From Cytobacillus oceanisediminis (GTDB taxonomy: Bacteria > Bacillota > Bacilli > Bacillales > Cytobacillaceae), in the NCBI RefSeq assembly GCF_004366035.1, contig NZ_SOEE01000005.1:124001-188000 (forward strand): a stretch of 64,000 nt of DNA, read 5' to 3'. The position numbers and the translations under genes are program-made. The notes below the pieces were generated by a model. It worked only from the letters and a program-made list of their open reading frames with translations. It did not search any database and was not told where the DNA came from. This document shows, piece by piece, positions 15,888-24,505 of the stretch. Position 1 is the stretch's first letter. Every line of letters starts with the position of its first letter.

Positions 15888-17198
15888 TTAAAGCTTCAAC
15901 TCATAAACCTTCCGCGGCCGCCCGCGCTGCCCAGGCTGTTCTTCGCCCGTCACTTTGGCAAGCCCGAGCCGCTCAAGCTCCGCCATAATCCTCCTCGAGT
16001 TGCGTTCGGTGTTCTTCAGCCATCTTGAGACTTCCTGCGCAGTGACAACCTTTTTTTGATAGTGCCTTGAAAGGTATTCGATTTTGGATACGATTGCCGG
16101 ATTGATTTTGGCGCCCTTAAAGCGTTCTTCCCATTCCTCTCCCCAAATGCGCTGCTGGTAGGAAACCGCCTCTTCGCCGCTTTCCGAAAGGTGTTCCTTA
16201 ATTTGCTTGTTTTCATCAATACTAACCACAGGCGAAGCTTTCTGATCCCGGGCATATTGGAGGGCGAGACGGACATTCTGCTCTGCATCATATGCCGTCA
16301 GCCCGTAGCCGACACCGATTCTTACCTTTAGCTTGCTGTGGATTTTTGCTTCTTCTATAAGAGAGTACATGGAGGCTTCCTGAAAATGCATTTCCATTTC
16401 GCCCCGGGTTGTATAAATAAAGAATAGACCATCCCCGATCTGCACAAAGGAGCCTTGCACTTTTTCTGCATAATCAAGCATGACCTGCTTGATTTCCAGC
16501 TCGTGCCGCTTCATTTCATAGGTGAAATGCTGCTCTTCCAGTGAGCTTGCAGAGTGAACGACTTCCATTCCCATAATCGCTATCTGGGAGCGCTTATACC
16601 AATTGGACTGGCCTCTTTCCCTTAAGTAGCGGAGTACAAGTTTAATGGCGACAGGAGAAGGGACGACCCGGTAGCATGGGATTCCCTGTTCCCTCAGCCG
16701 GTCATGGACCTCCTGGACACAAGTCAATGCTACCTCCGTTTTTCCTTCCTCAAAAAGCCTCTTATGAAAACGGATGATTTCCTCTGCTGGTTCGTACTCA
16801 TTATAGGAAAAAGCCTGAATGTTTAAATCTCCTAAAAAATATGTATTCTTTAGAATATCAAGCTCCGATTCCTGAATGGTGTCCAGGCTTGCCTGCTGAA
16901 ATCCTCCTTCCCTGATATGCGCTTCCAGGAGTGTTCCCAGCAGACTGGAGCCATATAGAGGGGGATAATGGGCGTTTTCCTCCCCGATCAGCCCTTTTGA
17001 ACGGGCGTAATAATAAGGGGCCTGTCCGGAGAAAAACCACAAATCGATTTCCGTTTTATGTTCCCTGATAATTTTTTCCGTTTCTTTTGTTTCCTTATAA
17101 ATGTATGGAATCATCTCAAGCTCGCTGTATTCACGCGACAAGGCAAGAATGTGTCCAACGGAGTCTCCCGGTCCCACTACCCCAACGCGAATCTTCAT
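15888..17198 (-). CDS. sensor/winged-helix transcriptional regulator with GGDEF-like core
   Basis: About 436 residues and cytosolic. The N-terminal ~190 residues begin IRVGVVGPGDSVGHILAL and look like an effector-binding alpha/beta domain of the sensory type seen in PrpR-like regulators. A central segment (KLKVRIGVGYGLTAYDAEQNVRLALQYAR, about 300-330) resembles the degenerate GGDEF-like domain of PucR/CdaR regulators. The last ~65 residues form a winged helix (VTAQEVSRWLKNTERNSRRIMAELERLGL). ATG 17198 follows AGGTGG; the upstream ATG lacks a site. It is the last gene of the M20/AbgT cluster, so it probably controls it. I cannot name the family. Confidence 0.65.
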   Translation of the reverse strand: MKIRVGVVGPGDSVGHILALSREYSELEMIPYIYKETKETEKIIREHKTEIDLWFFSGQAPYYYARSKGLIGEENAHYPPLYGSSLLGTLLEAHIREGGFQQASLDTIQESELDILKNTYFLGDLNIQAFSYNEYEPAEEIIRFHKRLFEEGKTEVALTCVQEVHDRLREQGIPCYRVVPSPVAIKLVLRYLRERGQSNWYKRSQIAIMGMEVVHSASSLEEQHFTYEMKRHELEIKQVMLDYAEKVQGSFVQIGDGLFFIYTTRGEMEMHFQEASMYSLIEEAKIHSKLKVRIGVGYGLTAYDAEQNVRLALQYARDQKASPVVSIDENKQIKEHLSESGEEAVSYQQRIWGEEWEERFKGAKINPAIVSKIEYLSRHYQKKVVTAQEVSRWLKNTERNSRRIMAELERLGLAKVTGEEQPGQRGRPRKVYELKL

Positions 17199-17220
17199 TT
17201 CTTTTCCACCTGCTTTTTCT

Positions 17221-18459
17221 TTATATGCTTGTTTCATTTTTTAAATATTGAGCGATAATCTCTGTTCCCATTTCCAGATCTTCAATAGAGGCATATTCCT
17301 CAGGATGATGACTGAGCCCATTTTTGCAGGGGATGAATAAAAGCCCTGATGGCCACTTAGCCGCCATGTTCATGACATCATGTCCTGCACCGCTTTCAAG
17401 CACCAATGCCTTATACCCTAAAGATTCACCTGATTGCTGTAATTTCCGCATCACTGCCTCATCCAGCTGAACGGATGGATTATGAACAAGCGTTTTTACT
17501 TCTATTTTAACACCAAAAGATTCAGAAAGCTGATGACATTTTTTACGTATGAGCTCCTCCATCTCTTTTTTCAGCGAATCGTCCACACTGCGGATATCGA
17601 CTCCAAGCTCAACTGTTCCGGGAATCACATTCATGGCGTTCGGCTTTAGTTCAAAGGTGCTTGCTGTTGCCACAATCGGCACCGCATTGGAATCCGATAA
17701 AGAAAGAGCTGTCTCTGATATAAATGGAACGAGTGGTGCAGCCGCGACAAAGGCATCCTTACGCTTGCCCATCGGCGTCGTGCCTGTGTGCCCCATCTGT
17801 CCCTTGATGGTTATCTTTAAACGGATTGGACAGGCAACTGCCGTCACTGCTCCAAAGTCTGCCCCTGCATCTTCAATTCTGGTCCCCTGCTCTATGTGAA
17901 GCTCAATAAAACTTTTTATTGCTTTCTCCGGCCGTTCAGCCTTTTCAATAGCTTCCCACGACAAACCCATGCCCTCGACTGCCTGGCGGATGGTGATGCC
18001 ATCCTCACCAGTTACATCCTCCACTTCTTTCTTATTAAGAAGGCCGCTCATAGCCTTGCTGCCAATGGTTGATACGCCAAAACGGGAGGATTCCTCCGAT
18101 GCAAAACAAATGACTTCAATTGGTATAACAGGTTCGAATCCTTCTTCTTTCAGTTTCTTTACGGCAGCCAGACCGCAAAGGACACCGGCCACTCCATCAT
18201 AGCCTCCTCCACCTTTTACGGTATCCACATGAGAACCTGCGGCAACAGCAGGTGATGAATCTTCGGCCTCCCAGCGGGCAATTGCATTCCCAGCTTCATC
18301 TCTTTGAACCTTCAATCCGATATCCTCAGCAATGGAAACAAATACATCAATGGCCCGCCATTCTTCTTCCGTGTAGCCTAACCGGCAGAACCCTTCAGCC
18401 TGGTTCATGCTGTCTGTTAAATTTAACGCTTTCAGATGCTTATCCAGCCATTCTTTCAT
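17221..18459 (-). CDS. M20-family amidohydrolase, N-carbamoyl-amino-acid hydrolase/allantoate amidohydrolase type
   Basis: About 412 residues of the Zn-dependent hydantoinase/carbamoylase group (HyuC, AmaB, AllC). Metal and catalytic positions are visible: AAGSHVDTVKGGGGYDG (near residue 76; His and Asp ligands), CFASEESSRFG (near 120; catalytic Glu pair), ELHIEQG (near 190), and the late His in GLSHHPEEY near 388. Substrates are N-carbamoyl amino acids, ureido compounds or some N-acyl amino acids. Start chosen at ATG 18459 after GGAGGAG; GTG and TTG lie just upstream. A strong hairpin (18492-18515) separates it from the AbgA-type gene. In this cluster it may finish hydrolysis of the imported amide. 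Confidence 0.85.
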   Translation of the reverse strand: MKEWLDKHLKALNLTDSMNQAEGFCRLGYTEEEWRAIDVFVSIAEDIGLKVQRDEAGNAIARWEAEDSSPAVAAGSHVDTVKGGGGYDGVAGVLCGLAAVKKLKEEGFEPVIPIEVICFASEESSRFGVSTIGSKAMSGLLNKKEVEDVTGEDGITIRQAVEGMGLSWEAIEKAERPEKAIKSFIELHIEQGTRIEDAGADFGAVTAVACPIRLKITIKGQMGHTGTTPMGKRKDAFVAAAPLVPFISETALSLSDSNAVPIVATASTFELKPNAMNVIPGTVELGVDIRSVDDSLKKEMEELIRKKCHQLSESFGVKIEVKTLVHNPSVQLDEAVMRKLQQSGESLGYKALVLESGAGHDVMNMAAKWPSGLLFIPCKNGLSHHPEEYASIEDLEMGTEIIAQYLKNETSI

Positions 18460-18491
18460 TTTCAACACTCCTCCCTGATCTCATGAAGAAA

Positions 18492-18515
18492 ATGAGGCAG
18501 ATAGCTCTGCCTCAT
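18492..18515 (-). terminator. hairpin between the AbgA-type and carbamoylase-type genes
   Basis: ATGAGGCAG (18492-18500) and CTGCCTCAT (18507-18515) form a perfect 9-bp stem with a 6-base loop, followed on the minus strand by TTTTCTTC. It may end or attenuate the upstream transcript. Confidence 0.7.
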
Positions 18516-18522
18516 CCATTCC

Positions 18523-19797
18523 TTAATTCAATTTTTTTATAGATTCAAATAGCAGCTGGACGGCATTCATCATCGTGCCTTCATTGATATCAAACTTTTC
18601 GTTATGATGGCCTGCTGCTAGCTCTGTACCGAAAATGCAGTATGTCGCCTGTCCTCCATTTTGCTGAACACGCTCCATGAAAAATGTTGCATCCTCAGAG
18701 CCTGCAGGTGAATTGTCTTCAAGGATGCTTTCCTTTATATAGGAAGCTTCTTGTGCACAGCCATGCAAGACGGAAGCCAGCTCTTTTGTTCCATGGGCAC
18801 TTATGGCCTCGCCCACAGTCTGAATCTCGTATTCTACTCCGTACATTTGGGCTGATCCCGCGATAACAGCTTCGGCCTGGGCTTTAACATATTCGTTAAT
18901 TTTAGTCGTTTCCCCGCGTGTTTCAATTTTCAGCAAAGCTTTATCTGCGATGATATTGCGGCCTGAACCTGCATGCAATTCACCCACGTTGATGCGGGTT
19001 GCCCCTTCTGAATGACGCGGAATAGCGTAAATATTCAGGGCAGCAGAAGCGGCGGCAAGCAAAGCGTTTTTACCCTCTTCCGGATTTCCGCCTGCATGGG
19101 AAGAAACTCCTTTAAACGTTACATCAAGCTTTGACGTGGCCAGGAATCCGTTCTTTGATGCTACAAAATGTCCATCTGGAACTCCTGTGCCGACATGTGA
19201 GGCAATTAAATAATCGACATCATCGACAACTCCGGCTTCAGCCATTGAACGAGCCCCGCGGGTGCCTTCCTCGGCAGGCTGAAAAATCAATTTGATTTTC
19301 CCCTTAAGGCTGTCTTTATTTTCAGCAATCAAGCTTGCCAGGCCAAGTCCGATGGTTGTATGGGCATCATGTCCGCAGGCATGCATAGTGTTCGGAACTG
19401 CAGACCTAAATCCTTCTTTTTGCGGAAAATGGCTGTCTGCCTCTGATTCATGGATCGGCAATGCATCCATATCAACACGGAATGCTATCACCGGGCCATC
19501 CTTTTTGGTATCCATAGTCGCGACAATGCCTGTATAACCGTCTGTAAAAGCTTCGATATACTCTTTTTTCGCACCATTTTCGAGAGCCCATTGATAATGT
19601 GCGGCTGTTTCCTCTTGATTCGGCTTACCCATAAAATAATCAGATGCCATTACCTGCCTGCCCATCTCCAGCTGGAAGCCAAGGTCATCCAGGATCGATG
19701 CAACAATGGAGGCTGTCCGCATTTCCAGGAACCCTCCCTCTGGATAGCGGTGAAAATCACGACGCCACTCTTTTAATTGATTTTCGAGGTTACTCAC
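18523..19797 (-). CDS. abgA: M20 amidohydrolase, AbgA-like (p-aminobenzoyl-glutamate hydrolase subunit A type)
   Basis: A 424-residue M20D peptidase-family enzyme. Ligand motifs: RVDMDALPIHE (near 128), MHACGHDAHTT (near 160), QPAEEGTRGA (near 193), and GVSSHAGGNPEEGKNALL (near 251) of the dimerisation lid. The long insert after GYTGIVATMD matches AbgA rather than amino-acid acylases. AbgA with AbgB cleaves p-aminobenzoyl-glutamate, a folate breakdown product. A close paralogue lies at 22982-24280, so the cluster has two A-type subunits. It is immediately followed upstream by the transporter gene (20 bp). Confidence 0.8.
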   Translation of the reverse strand: MSNLENQLKEWRRDFHRYPEGGFLEMRTASIVASILDDLGFQLEMGRQVMASDYFMGKPNQEETAAHYQWALENGAKKEYIEAFTDGYTGIVATMDTKKDGPVIAFRVDMDALPIHESEADSHFPQKEGFRSAVPNTMHACGHDAHTTIGLGLASLIAENKDSLKGKIKLIFQPAEEGTRGARSMAEAGVVDDVDYLIASHVGTGVPDGHFVASKNGFLATSKLDVTFKGVSSHAGGNPEEGKNALLAAASAALNIYAIPRHSEGATRINVGELHAGSGRNIIADKALLKIETRGETTKINEYVKAQAEAVIAGSAQMYGVEYEIQTVGEAISAHGTKELASVLHGCAQEASYIKESILEDNSPAGSEDATFFMERVQQNGGQATYCIFGTELAAGHHNEKFDINEGTMMNAVQLLFESIKKLN

Positions 19798-19817
19798 TTT
19801 TTAACCACATCCTATTC

Positions 19818-21365
19818 TTATAGATAAGGGCCGATTCCCGGACCAAACGGGATTCCAAAGAAGACGAACACTAGAATCATAATAATCCATGTCAGCAAGA
19901 AACAAATTGAGTATGGAAGCATTAAGCTGATAAATGTCCCGATACCGGCTTTTTTGTCATACTTCTGCATGAATGACAGCGCAATAACCATATATGGCAT
20001 CATCGGTGTTACGATATTTGTAGATGAATCCGCCACACGGTAAGCCACTTGCGTAAATGCAGGATGGTAGCCAAGCTGCATAAACATCGGTACAAAAACA
20101 GGTGCTTCAAGTGCCCACTTGGCTGAACCTGAAGTGATCAGGAAGTTCAAGGAGGCGGTAAAAATAATATAACCAATAATCAGTCCGATTCCAGTAAACT
20201 CTACGTCTTTCAGGAATTCAGCTCCGTTAACCGCTACCCAGGTTGCAATATTAGACCAGCTGAAGTAAGCGATAAATTGGGCGATTGCGAAGATTAAGAC
20301 AATATAAGATGCCATATCCTTCATAGATTCAGCCATAAAATTGGCAACATCTTTACTGCTCTTAATGTTTCCAACTGTTATACCATATACAGTACCAATA
20401 ATGATGAAGAAGAACAGAATAATTGGAATAATGCCATCCAGGAATGGAGATGGAACTAGTCCGCCATCTTCATTGGTTAACGGGCTATTTGGAATAAGGA
20501 TCGCTCCCACAATAAGGGCAATATATGCAAATCCAGCAATGGCTGCATTCCGTAAGGCTTTACCTGCGTTAGGGGGATCTTCTTTTACAGCTTCCTTAAC
20601 CTCAGCCCCTTTATACTCTCCAAGACGCGGTTCAATGAATTTCGTCGTGACAAGTCCGCCGACAATGGTTAAAACAAATACGGAAACAATATTAAAATAC
20701 CAGTTATCAATTGGTGTTACGACAATACTCTCGTCAATAATCTTGGCAGCTTCTGTTGAAATCCCTGCCAAAAGTGCATCGGTTCCCGCGATCAGCAGGT
20801 TTGCCGTAAAACCGGCACCGGCGGATGCATACCCTGCAGCCAAACCGGCAATCGGGTTTCGGCCAATTTTATAGAAGACCATTGCGGCAAGCGGCGGCAC
20901 CAGAACCATCGCAGCATCTGATGCGATATTCCCCATGATCCCAACAAACACAACGGTGTACGTGATTAATGCCGGCGGTGATTTTAAAATCGTTTTCTTA
21001 ATGGCATAATCCAGCATGCCGACCTTCTCGGCAAGCCCGATCCCGAGCATCATGGACAGAACCAGGCCAAGAGGCGCGAATCCGGTGAAGTTATCGAGCA
21101 TGGATGTCAGAATAAAATTCAGGCCTTCTGCAGATGCCAGGTTCTTAACTGCAAGCTCCTCTCCAGATCCTGGATGGACAACAGTAGCCCCAAAAGCGCT
21201 AAAGATTGCTGAAACAATAATGACAAGCACTGCGAGCCCGGCAAATAATATAAACGGATCCGGGAGCTTGTTGCCGACCTTCTCGACTCCATTGAGAAAT
21301 CGCTGGGCAATCCCTGGTTTCTTACTATCTGTTACCACTTTCTTTCCTTGTTTTTCTGTTTTCAT
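19818..21365 (-). CDS. abgT: AbgT-family transporter
   Basis: A 515-residue polytopic membrane protein of the AbgT family: an N-terminal cytoplasmic lead ending in NGVEKVGNKLPDPFILF, then about 11-13 membrane segments with helical hairpins (SAGAGFTANLLIAGTDALLAG; SGSAKWALEAPVFVPMFM; YRVADSSTNIVTPMMPY). AbgT of E. coli imports p-aminobenzoyl-glutamate; MtrF and YdaH export sulfonamides and p-aminobenzoate, so direction cannot be fixed from sequence. Being flanked by AbgA and AbgB types argues for import. GAGGGGAG precedes the ATG. A 172-bp gap ahead of it carries 52-bp repeats (21431-21526). Confidence 0.9.
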   Translation of the reverse strand: MKTEKQGKKVVTDSKKPGIAQRFLNGVEKVGNKLPDPFILFAGLAVLVIIVSAIFSAFGATVVHPGSGEELAVKNLASAEGLNFILTSMLDNFTGFAPLGLVLSMMLGIGLAEKVGMLDYAIKKTILKSPPALITYTVVFVGIMGNIASDAAMVLVPPLAAMVFYKIGRNPIAGLAAGYASAGAGFTANLLIAGTDALLAGISTEAAKIIDESIVVTPIDNWYFNIVSVFVLTIVGGLVTTKFIEPRLGEYKGAEVKEAVKEDPPNAGKALRNAAIAGFAYIALIVGAILIPNSPLTNEDGGLVPSPFLDGIIPIILFFFIIIGTVYGITVGNIKSSKDVANFMAESMKDMASYIVLIFAIAQFIAYFSWSNIATWVAVNGAEFLKDVEFTGIGLIIGYIIFTASLNFLITSGSAKWALEAPVFVPMFMQLGYHPAFTQVAYRVADSSTNIVTPMMPYMVIALSFMQKYDKKAGIGTFISLMLPYSICFLLTWIIMILVFVFFGIPFGPGIGPYL

Positions 21366-21430
21366 AAACTCCCCTCGCTTTTCTATTTTTTATTGGATTT
21401 TCTTACTTATGAGTGCCGCTGCGGCGGCCA

Positions 21431-21526
21431 GGTTCGGACTTGCTGATCCCGAATTCTGCTTCTTCTGTCCGAAGTGGTGCCTAGTTCGGACTGCTTCTCT
21501 CCGTTTTCTGCGTCCCCTGTCAGTAG
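21431..21526. repeat. 52-bp tandem repeat family, copy A
   Basis: GGTTCGGACT at 21431 recurs as AGTTCGGACT at 21483 (52 bp on). CTGTCCGAAG at 21465 recurs as the decayed CTGTCAGTAG at 21517 (52 bp). The two half-motifs are 8 bp apart and form an inverted repeat. The array sits between the AbgB-type and AbgT genes, inside one presumed transcript. Confidence 0.85.
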
Positions 21527-21537
21527 TAAGCGAGCAC

Positions 21538-22965
21538 TTATTTTAAAACAGAGGGCTTTACCTCTGCAGGAATTGGACATGTGTAAGGATTGGCTTGCTT
21601 GAACTCATTGAATTCCTGTCTGACAGCTTCCAATTCTTCCTGGTTGGTCAGCAGTTTAACAGCTGTTAAAGCCATTGCTTCTGCTGCCCGGAGCATACCC
21701 TTGTGGGCATAGCTGCTGATGCCTTGTGCAGTCATCTGCCATGTATGCAGCGGTGTGCCCAGTGCTGATGTTGAGGCTGTCAGCTGTGCGGTTGGAACAA
21801 CCCAGCTTACATCGGAAACATCAGTAGAGCCGGCAAGAACTTCTTTGGAAGGTTCATAGGCTGAGATTGTTTCTGCCAGGTATTTTCCTTCAAACTCAGT
21901 TCCGTCCCCTACATAGCCAAATCCTCTTAAAATATCCAAATAGCTTTCTTTCTCACCATCTGATAGGGTTGTCCAAAGCTTTTCGGCAAAGGCCTTTTCT
22001 TCTTCGTCCGGTTTTTCAATGCCGGATTCCTGAAGGCTTTGATAGAGAATTTTTTCAAGGCTGCGGTTTGGAATATAATTGGAACAAGCCTTGTCAAACT
22101 CAATGGTAAGCTCTGTCTCTGTCATTAGAGCTGCGCCCTCCGCGATTTTGCATACCCGTTTGTAGATTTCATCCACCTGCTGAACCTTTGGCGCGCGAAT
22201 CAGATACAGGACTTCGGCGTCTGCTTGTACGACATTTGGCGATATGCCCCCAGTGTTGGTGATGGCATAATGCATTCTGGCTTCCGGTACGACATGCTCG
22301 CGAAGGTAATTGACACCCACGTTCATCAGCTCAACCGCATCCAAAGCACTTCGTCCAAGATGAGGCGAGTTCGCCGCATGTGAGGATAAGCCTTTAAATC
22401 TAAAATAAACCTGATAGTTTGCGAGACTGGAAAGGCTCATGATGCTGTTGGCCGGAGATGGATGCCAGGTTAAGGCTGCGTCCACTCCTTCAAATACTCC
22501 TTCGCGGACCATGAAGGTTTTTCCGGAACCGCCTTCTTCACCCGGACAGCCAAAAAATTTTACAGTTCCAGGAAGATTGTTTTCTTCTAAATACTTTTTT
22601 GCTGCACAGGCTGCCGCAAAAGCTCCGGTACCCAGCAGGTTATGCCCGCAGCCGTGACCGACCTTCAGCTCGGTTGGCTCGTACGAAGTCTTGTTTGGCA
22701 CCTGCCCCAATCCGGACAGAGCATCAAACTCACCGAGAAAGCCAATAACAGGGGCTCCGCTTCCATAGGAAGCTACAAACGCGGTTTCAATGTTTCCGGA
22801 TTTGCGTTCAACCTGAAAGCCTGCTTTTTCGCATTCAGAAGCTAAAAATTCTGCCGATGCATACTCTTCAAATCTAGTTTCCGGATGGTGATAGATGTAC
22901 TCGCTGATCTTTTCAAACGTCTTCTTGTTCTCTGTCAGAAATGTTCTTGCAAAGTTGTTCGTCAT
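21538..22965 (-). CDS. abgB: M20 amidohydrolase, AbgB-like (p-aminobenzoyl-glutamate hydrolase subunit B type)
   Basis: About 475 residues; longer than usual M20D enzymes and like AbgB. Motifs: PVIGFLGEFDALSGLGQ near residue 70, KVGHGCGHNLLG near 100, CPGEEGGSGKTFM near 140, AALTWHPSP near 162, GLSSHAANSPHLGRSALDAVELM near 190. AAAGGAGGAAATC precedes ATG 22965, preferred over the frame start at 23001, which overlaps the upstream gene. It lies directly after the second AbgA-type gene, as expected for the AbgA-AbgB heterodimer that splits p-aminobenzoyl-glutamate into p-aminobenzoate and glutamate. Confidence 0.85.
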   Translation of the reverse strand: MTNNFARTFLTENKKTFEKISEYIYHHPETRFEEYASAEFLASECEKAGFQVERKSGNIETAFVASYGSGAPVIGFLGEFDALSGLGQVPNKTSYEPTELKVGHGCGHNLLGTGAFAAACAAKKYLEENNLPGTVKFFGCPGEEGGSGKTFMVREGVFEGVDAALTWHPSPANSIMSLSSLANYQVYFRFKGLSSHAANSPHLGRSALDAVELMNVGVNYLREHVVPEARMHYAITNTGGISPNVVQADAEVLYLIRAPKVQQVDEIYKRVCKIAEGAALMTETELTIEFDKACSNYIPNRSLEKILYQSLQESGIEKPDEEEKAFAEKLWTTLSDGEKESYLDILRGFGYVGDGTEFEGKYLAETISAYEPSKEVLAGSTDVSDVSWVVPTAQLTASTSALGTPLHTWQMTAQGISSYAHKGMLRAAEAMALTAVKLLTNQEELEAVRQEFNEFKQANPYTCPIPAEVKPSVLK

Positions 22966-22981
22966 GATTTCCTCCTTTAAT

Positions 22982-24280
22982 TTAAATGGCCGATCCGCCA
23001 TTTAAGATATGAATATAAGCATCGACCGCAACCAGTAAAGCTTCTTCCTCGAAATCGAATTGAGGATGGTGGTGAGGATAATCAAGCTTCGTTCCAAACA
23101 GCATAAACGTAGCTTTGCCGCCATGCTTCTGGACCCTGTTCATCATAAAGCTGACATCTTCCGATCCGGAGACAGAGACAGAAGGCAGCACTTCTTTCAC
23201 AAGCTCGCTTGATTCACACCATTCGGTGATTTTCGGAATCAACGCCTCATCACATACAACCACTTCTGTAACTCCGACTGCTTCGATCGTGCAGGAAACA
23301 TCATGCATATCTGCTGCCGCCTGAATAATCCGGGTCGCTTTTTCAGCCATATATTGAGCAATCTCCGGTGTTTCGCCCCGCACTTCTATTTCCATATAAC
23401 TGTCTCCCGGGATGATGTTCCGGCCGCTGCCTGCAGAAAGCTTCCCTACATTCACCCTGGTGACGCCATCATGGTGGCGGGGAATGCCGTAAAGATTGTT
23501 TGCAGCCGTCGTCGCCGCCAATAAAGCATTTTTCCCAAGTTCGGGATTGATTCCGGCATGTGAGGAAACTCCTTTAAAATAAGCATTGTATTTGGTTGAA
23601 GCCAGAAACCCCGGCGTTGTGGCTGCGATTGTTCCAACGGGCAGGGACTTAATGCCGATGTGGCCTGAATAAAAATAATCGACATCATCAAGCCAGCCTT
23701 TGTCTGTCATCGCCCGGGCCCCTCTTCCACCTTCTTCAGCCGGCTGAAACAAAAGGGTAAAGCGTCCCTTAAGTTGATCACCATGGGAAGAAATATACTG
23801 AGCTACTCCAAGTCCGATGGCAGTATGTCCGTCATGTCCGCACGAATGCATCACATTCTTTTCTTTTGAGCCAAATTCGAATTGAGCTGGACGATGGGCA
23901 GGATCTGCAGATTCGTTTATCGGCAGTGCGTCAATATCAAATCGGAATCCAACATGGTCTCCGTTTCTGCCAGTATCCCAGACTGCCACAAGCCCGGTAT
24001 TGCCGCCGCGCATTTGATCGAGCCAGGACTCTTCAACACCCCAATCCCTCGCCTTTTTCTCTTGGGCTTCAAGATCAGCTTGTGCAGGAAGCCCCATGCG
24101 GGAATTCTCGTCAAGCGCGTCTTTCCCTAAATAAAGCTTGAAACCCATCTTTTCCAGTTCTTTTCCGATTCTGTATGTAGTGATATACTCCATGAACCCC
24201 AGTTCAGGCAGTGCATGCAAAGTGCGCCGCCATTTGATCAGCTGGGGAGCTATTTCCTTTAAAAAGCTGCTGCCCATCAT
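22982..24280 (-). CDS. abgA: M20 amidohydrolase, second AbgA-like paralogue
   Basis: A 432-residue paralogue of the 18523-19797 product with the same long insert and motifs: RFDIDALPINE, NVMHSCGHDGHTAIG, QPAEEGGRGA, GVSSHAGINPELGKNALLAATTAA, PRHHDGVTRVNVGKLSAGSGRNIIPG. AGGAGG lies four bases before the first of two adjacent ATG codons. It is the first gene of the abg transcript; a good promoter lies at 24336-24363. Two A-type subunits and one B-type could make alternative heterodimers for different aminobenzoyl or aminoacyl conjugates, for example indole-amino-acid conjugates; this is inference. Confidence 0.85.
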   Translation of the reverse strand: MMGSSFLKEIAPQLIKWRRTLHALPELGFMEYITTYRIGKELEKMGFKLYLGKDALDENSRMGLPAQADLEAQEKKARDWGVEESWLDQMRGGNTGLVAVWDTGRNGDHVGFRFDIDALPINESADPAHRPAQFEFGSKEKNVMHSCGHDGHTAIGLGVAQYISSHGDQLKGRFTLLFQPAEEGGRGARAMTDKGWLDDVDYFYSGHIGIKSLPVGTIAATTPGFLASTKYNAYFKGVSSHAGINPELGKNALLAATTAANNLYGIPRHHDGVTRVNVGKLSAGSGRNIIPGDSYMEIEVRGETPEIAQYMAEKATRIIQAAADMHDVSCTIEAVGVTEVVVCDEALIPKITEWCESSELVKEVLPSVSVSGSEDVSFMMNRVQKHGGKATFMLFGTKLDYPHHHPQFDFEEEALLVAVDAYIHILNGGSAI

Positions 24281-24335
24281 GATTCCTCCTGTTGAATGTT
24301 ATTTCGGACATTTTCCGTTTCATTACCTTAAATCC

Positions 24336-24363
24336 ATTATACACGTGTTATCAGAAAATTCAA
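24336..24363 (-). promoter_or_regulatory. sigma-A promoter of the abg operon
   Basis: On the minus strand TTGAAT (24358-24363), a 16-bp spacer, and TATAAT (24336-24341) lie about 60 bp ahead of the first abg gene. ACACGTGT, a short palindrome, overlaps the spacer next to the -10. Confidence 0.7.
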
Positions 24364-24420
24364 TTTGATTTTTATTAAAAAAATAATCTAAATACAATAC
24401 TTTCTTCCTAATTTACATAT

Positions 24421-24477
24421 TTAGTGTAAAATTTCACGTTTATTGCTGTAATAAAATTACTTCTTACACTAAAATAA
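24421..24477 (+). promoter_or_regulatory. promoter/operator region of the first DUF1672-type lipoprotein gene
   Basis: TTAGTGTAA (24421-24429) and TTACACTAA (24464-24472) are perfect inverted repeats. Inside are TTTCACGTTTA and CTGTAA, and CTAAAATAA lies at 24469-24477. The same elements in the same order (AGTGTAA, CCACGTTTA, CTGTAA, CTAAAATAA) lie ahead of the second lipoprotein gene at 25556-25609; CACGTT to CTAAAATAA is 34 bp here and 33 bp there. Confidence 0.6.
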
Positions 24478-24505
24478 AAGCAACCATCTAATTTGGAGGA
24501 AAAAC

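Noticed and set aside
15667-15988. Plus-strand frames over the abg regulator end and the palindrome
   Set aside because: No ribosome site; partly antisense to the regulator gene; composition not protein-like.
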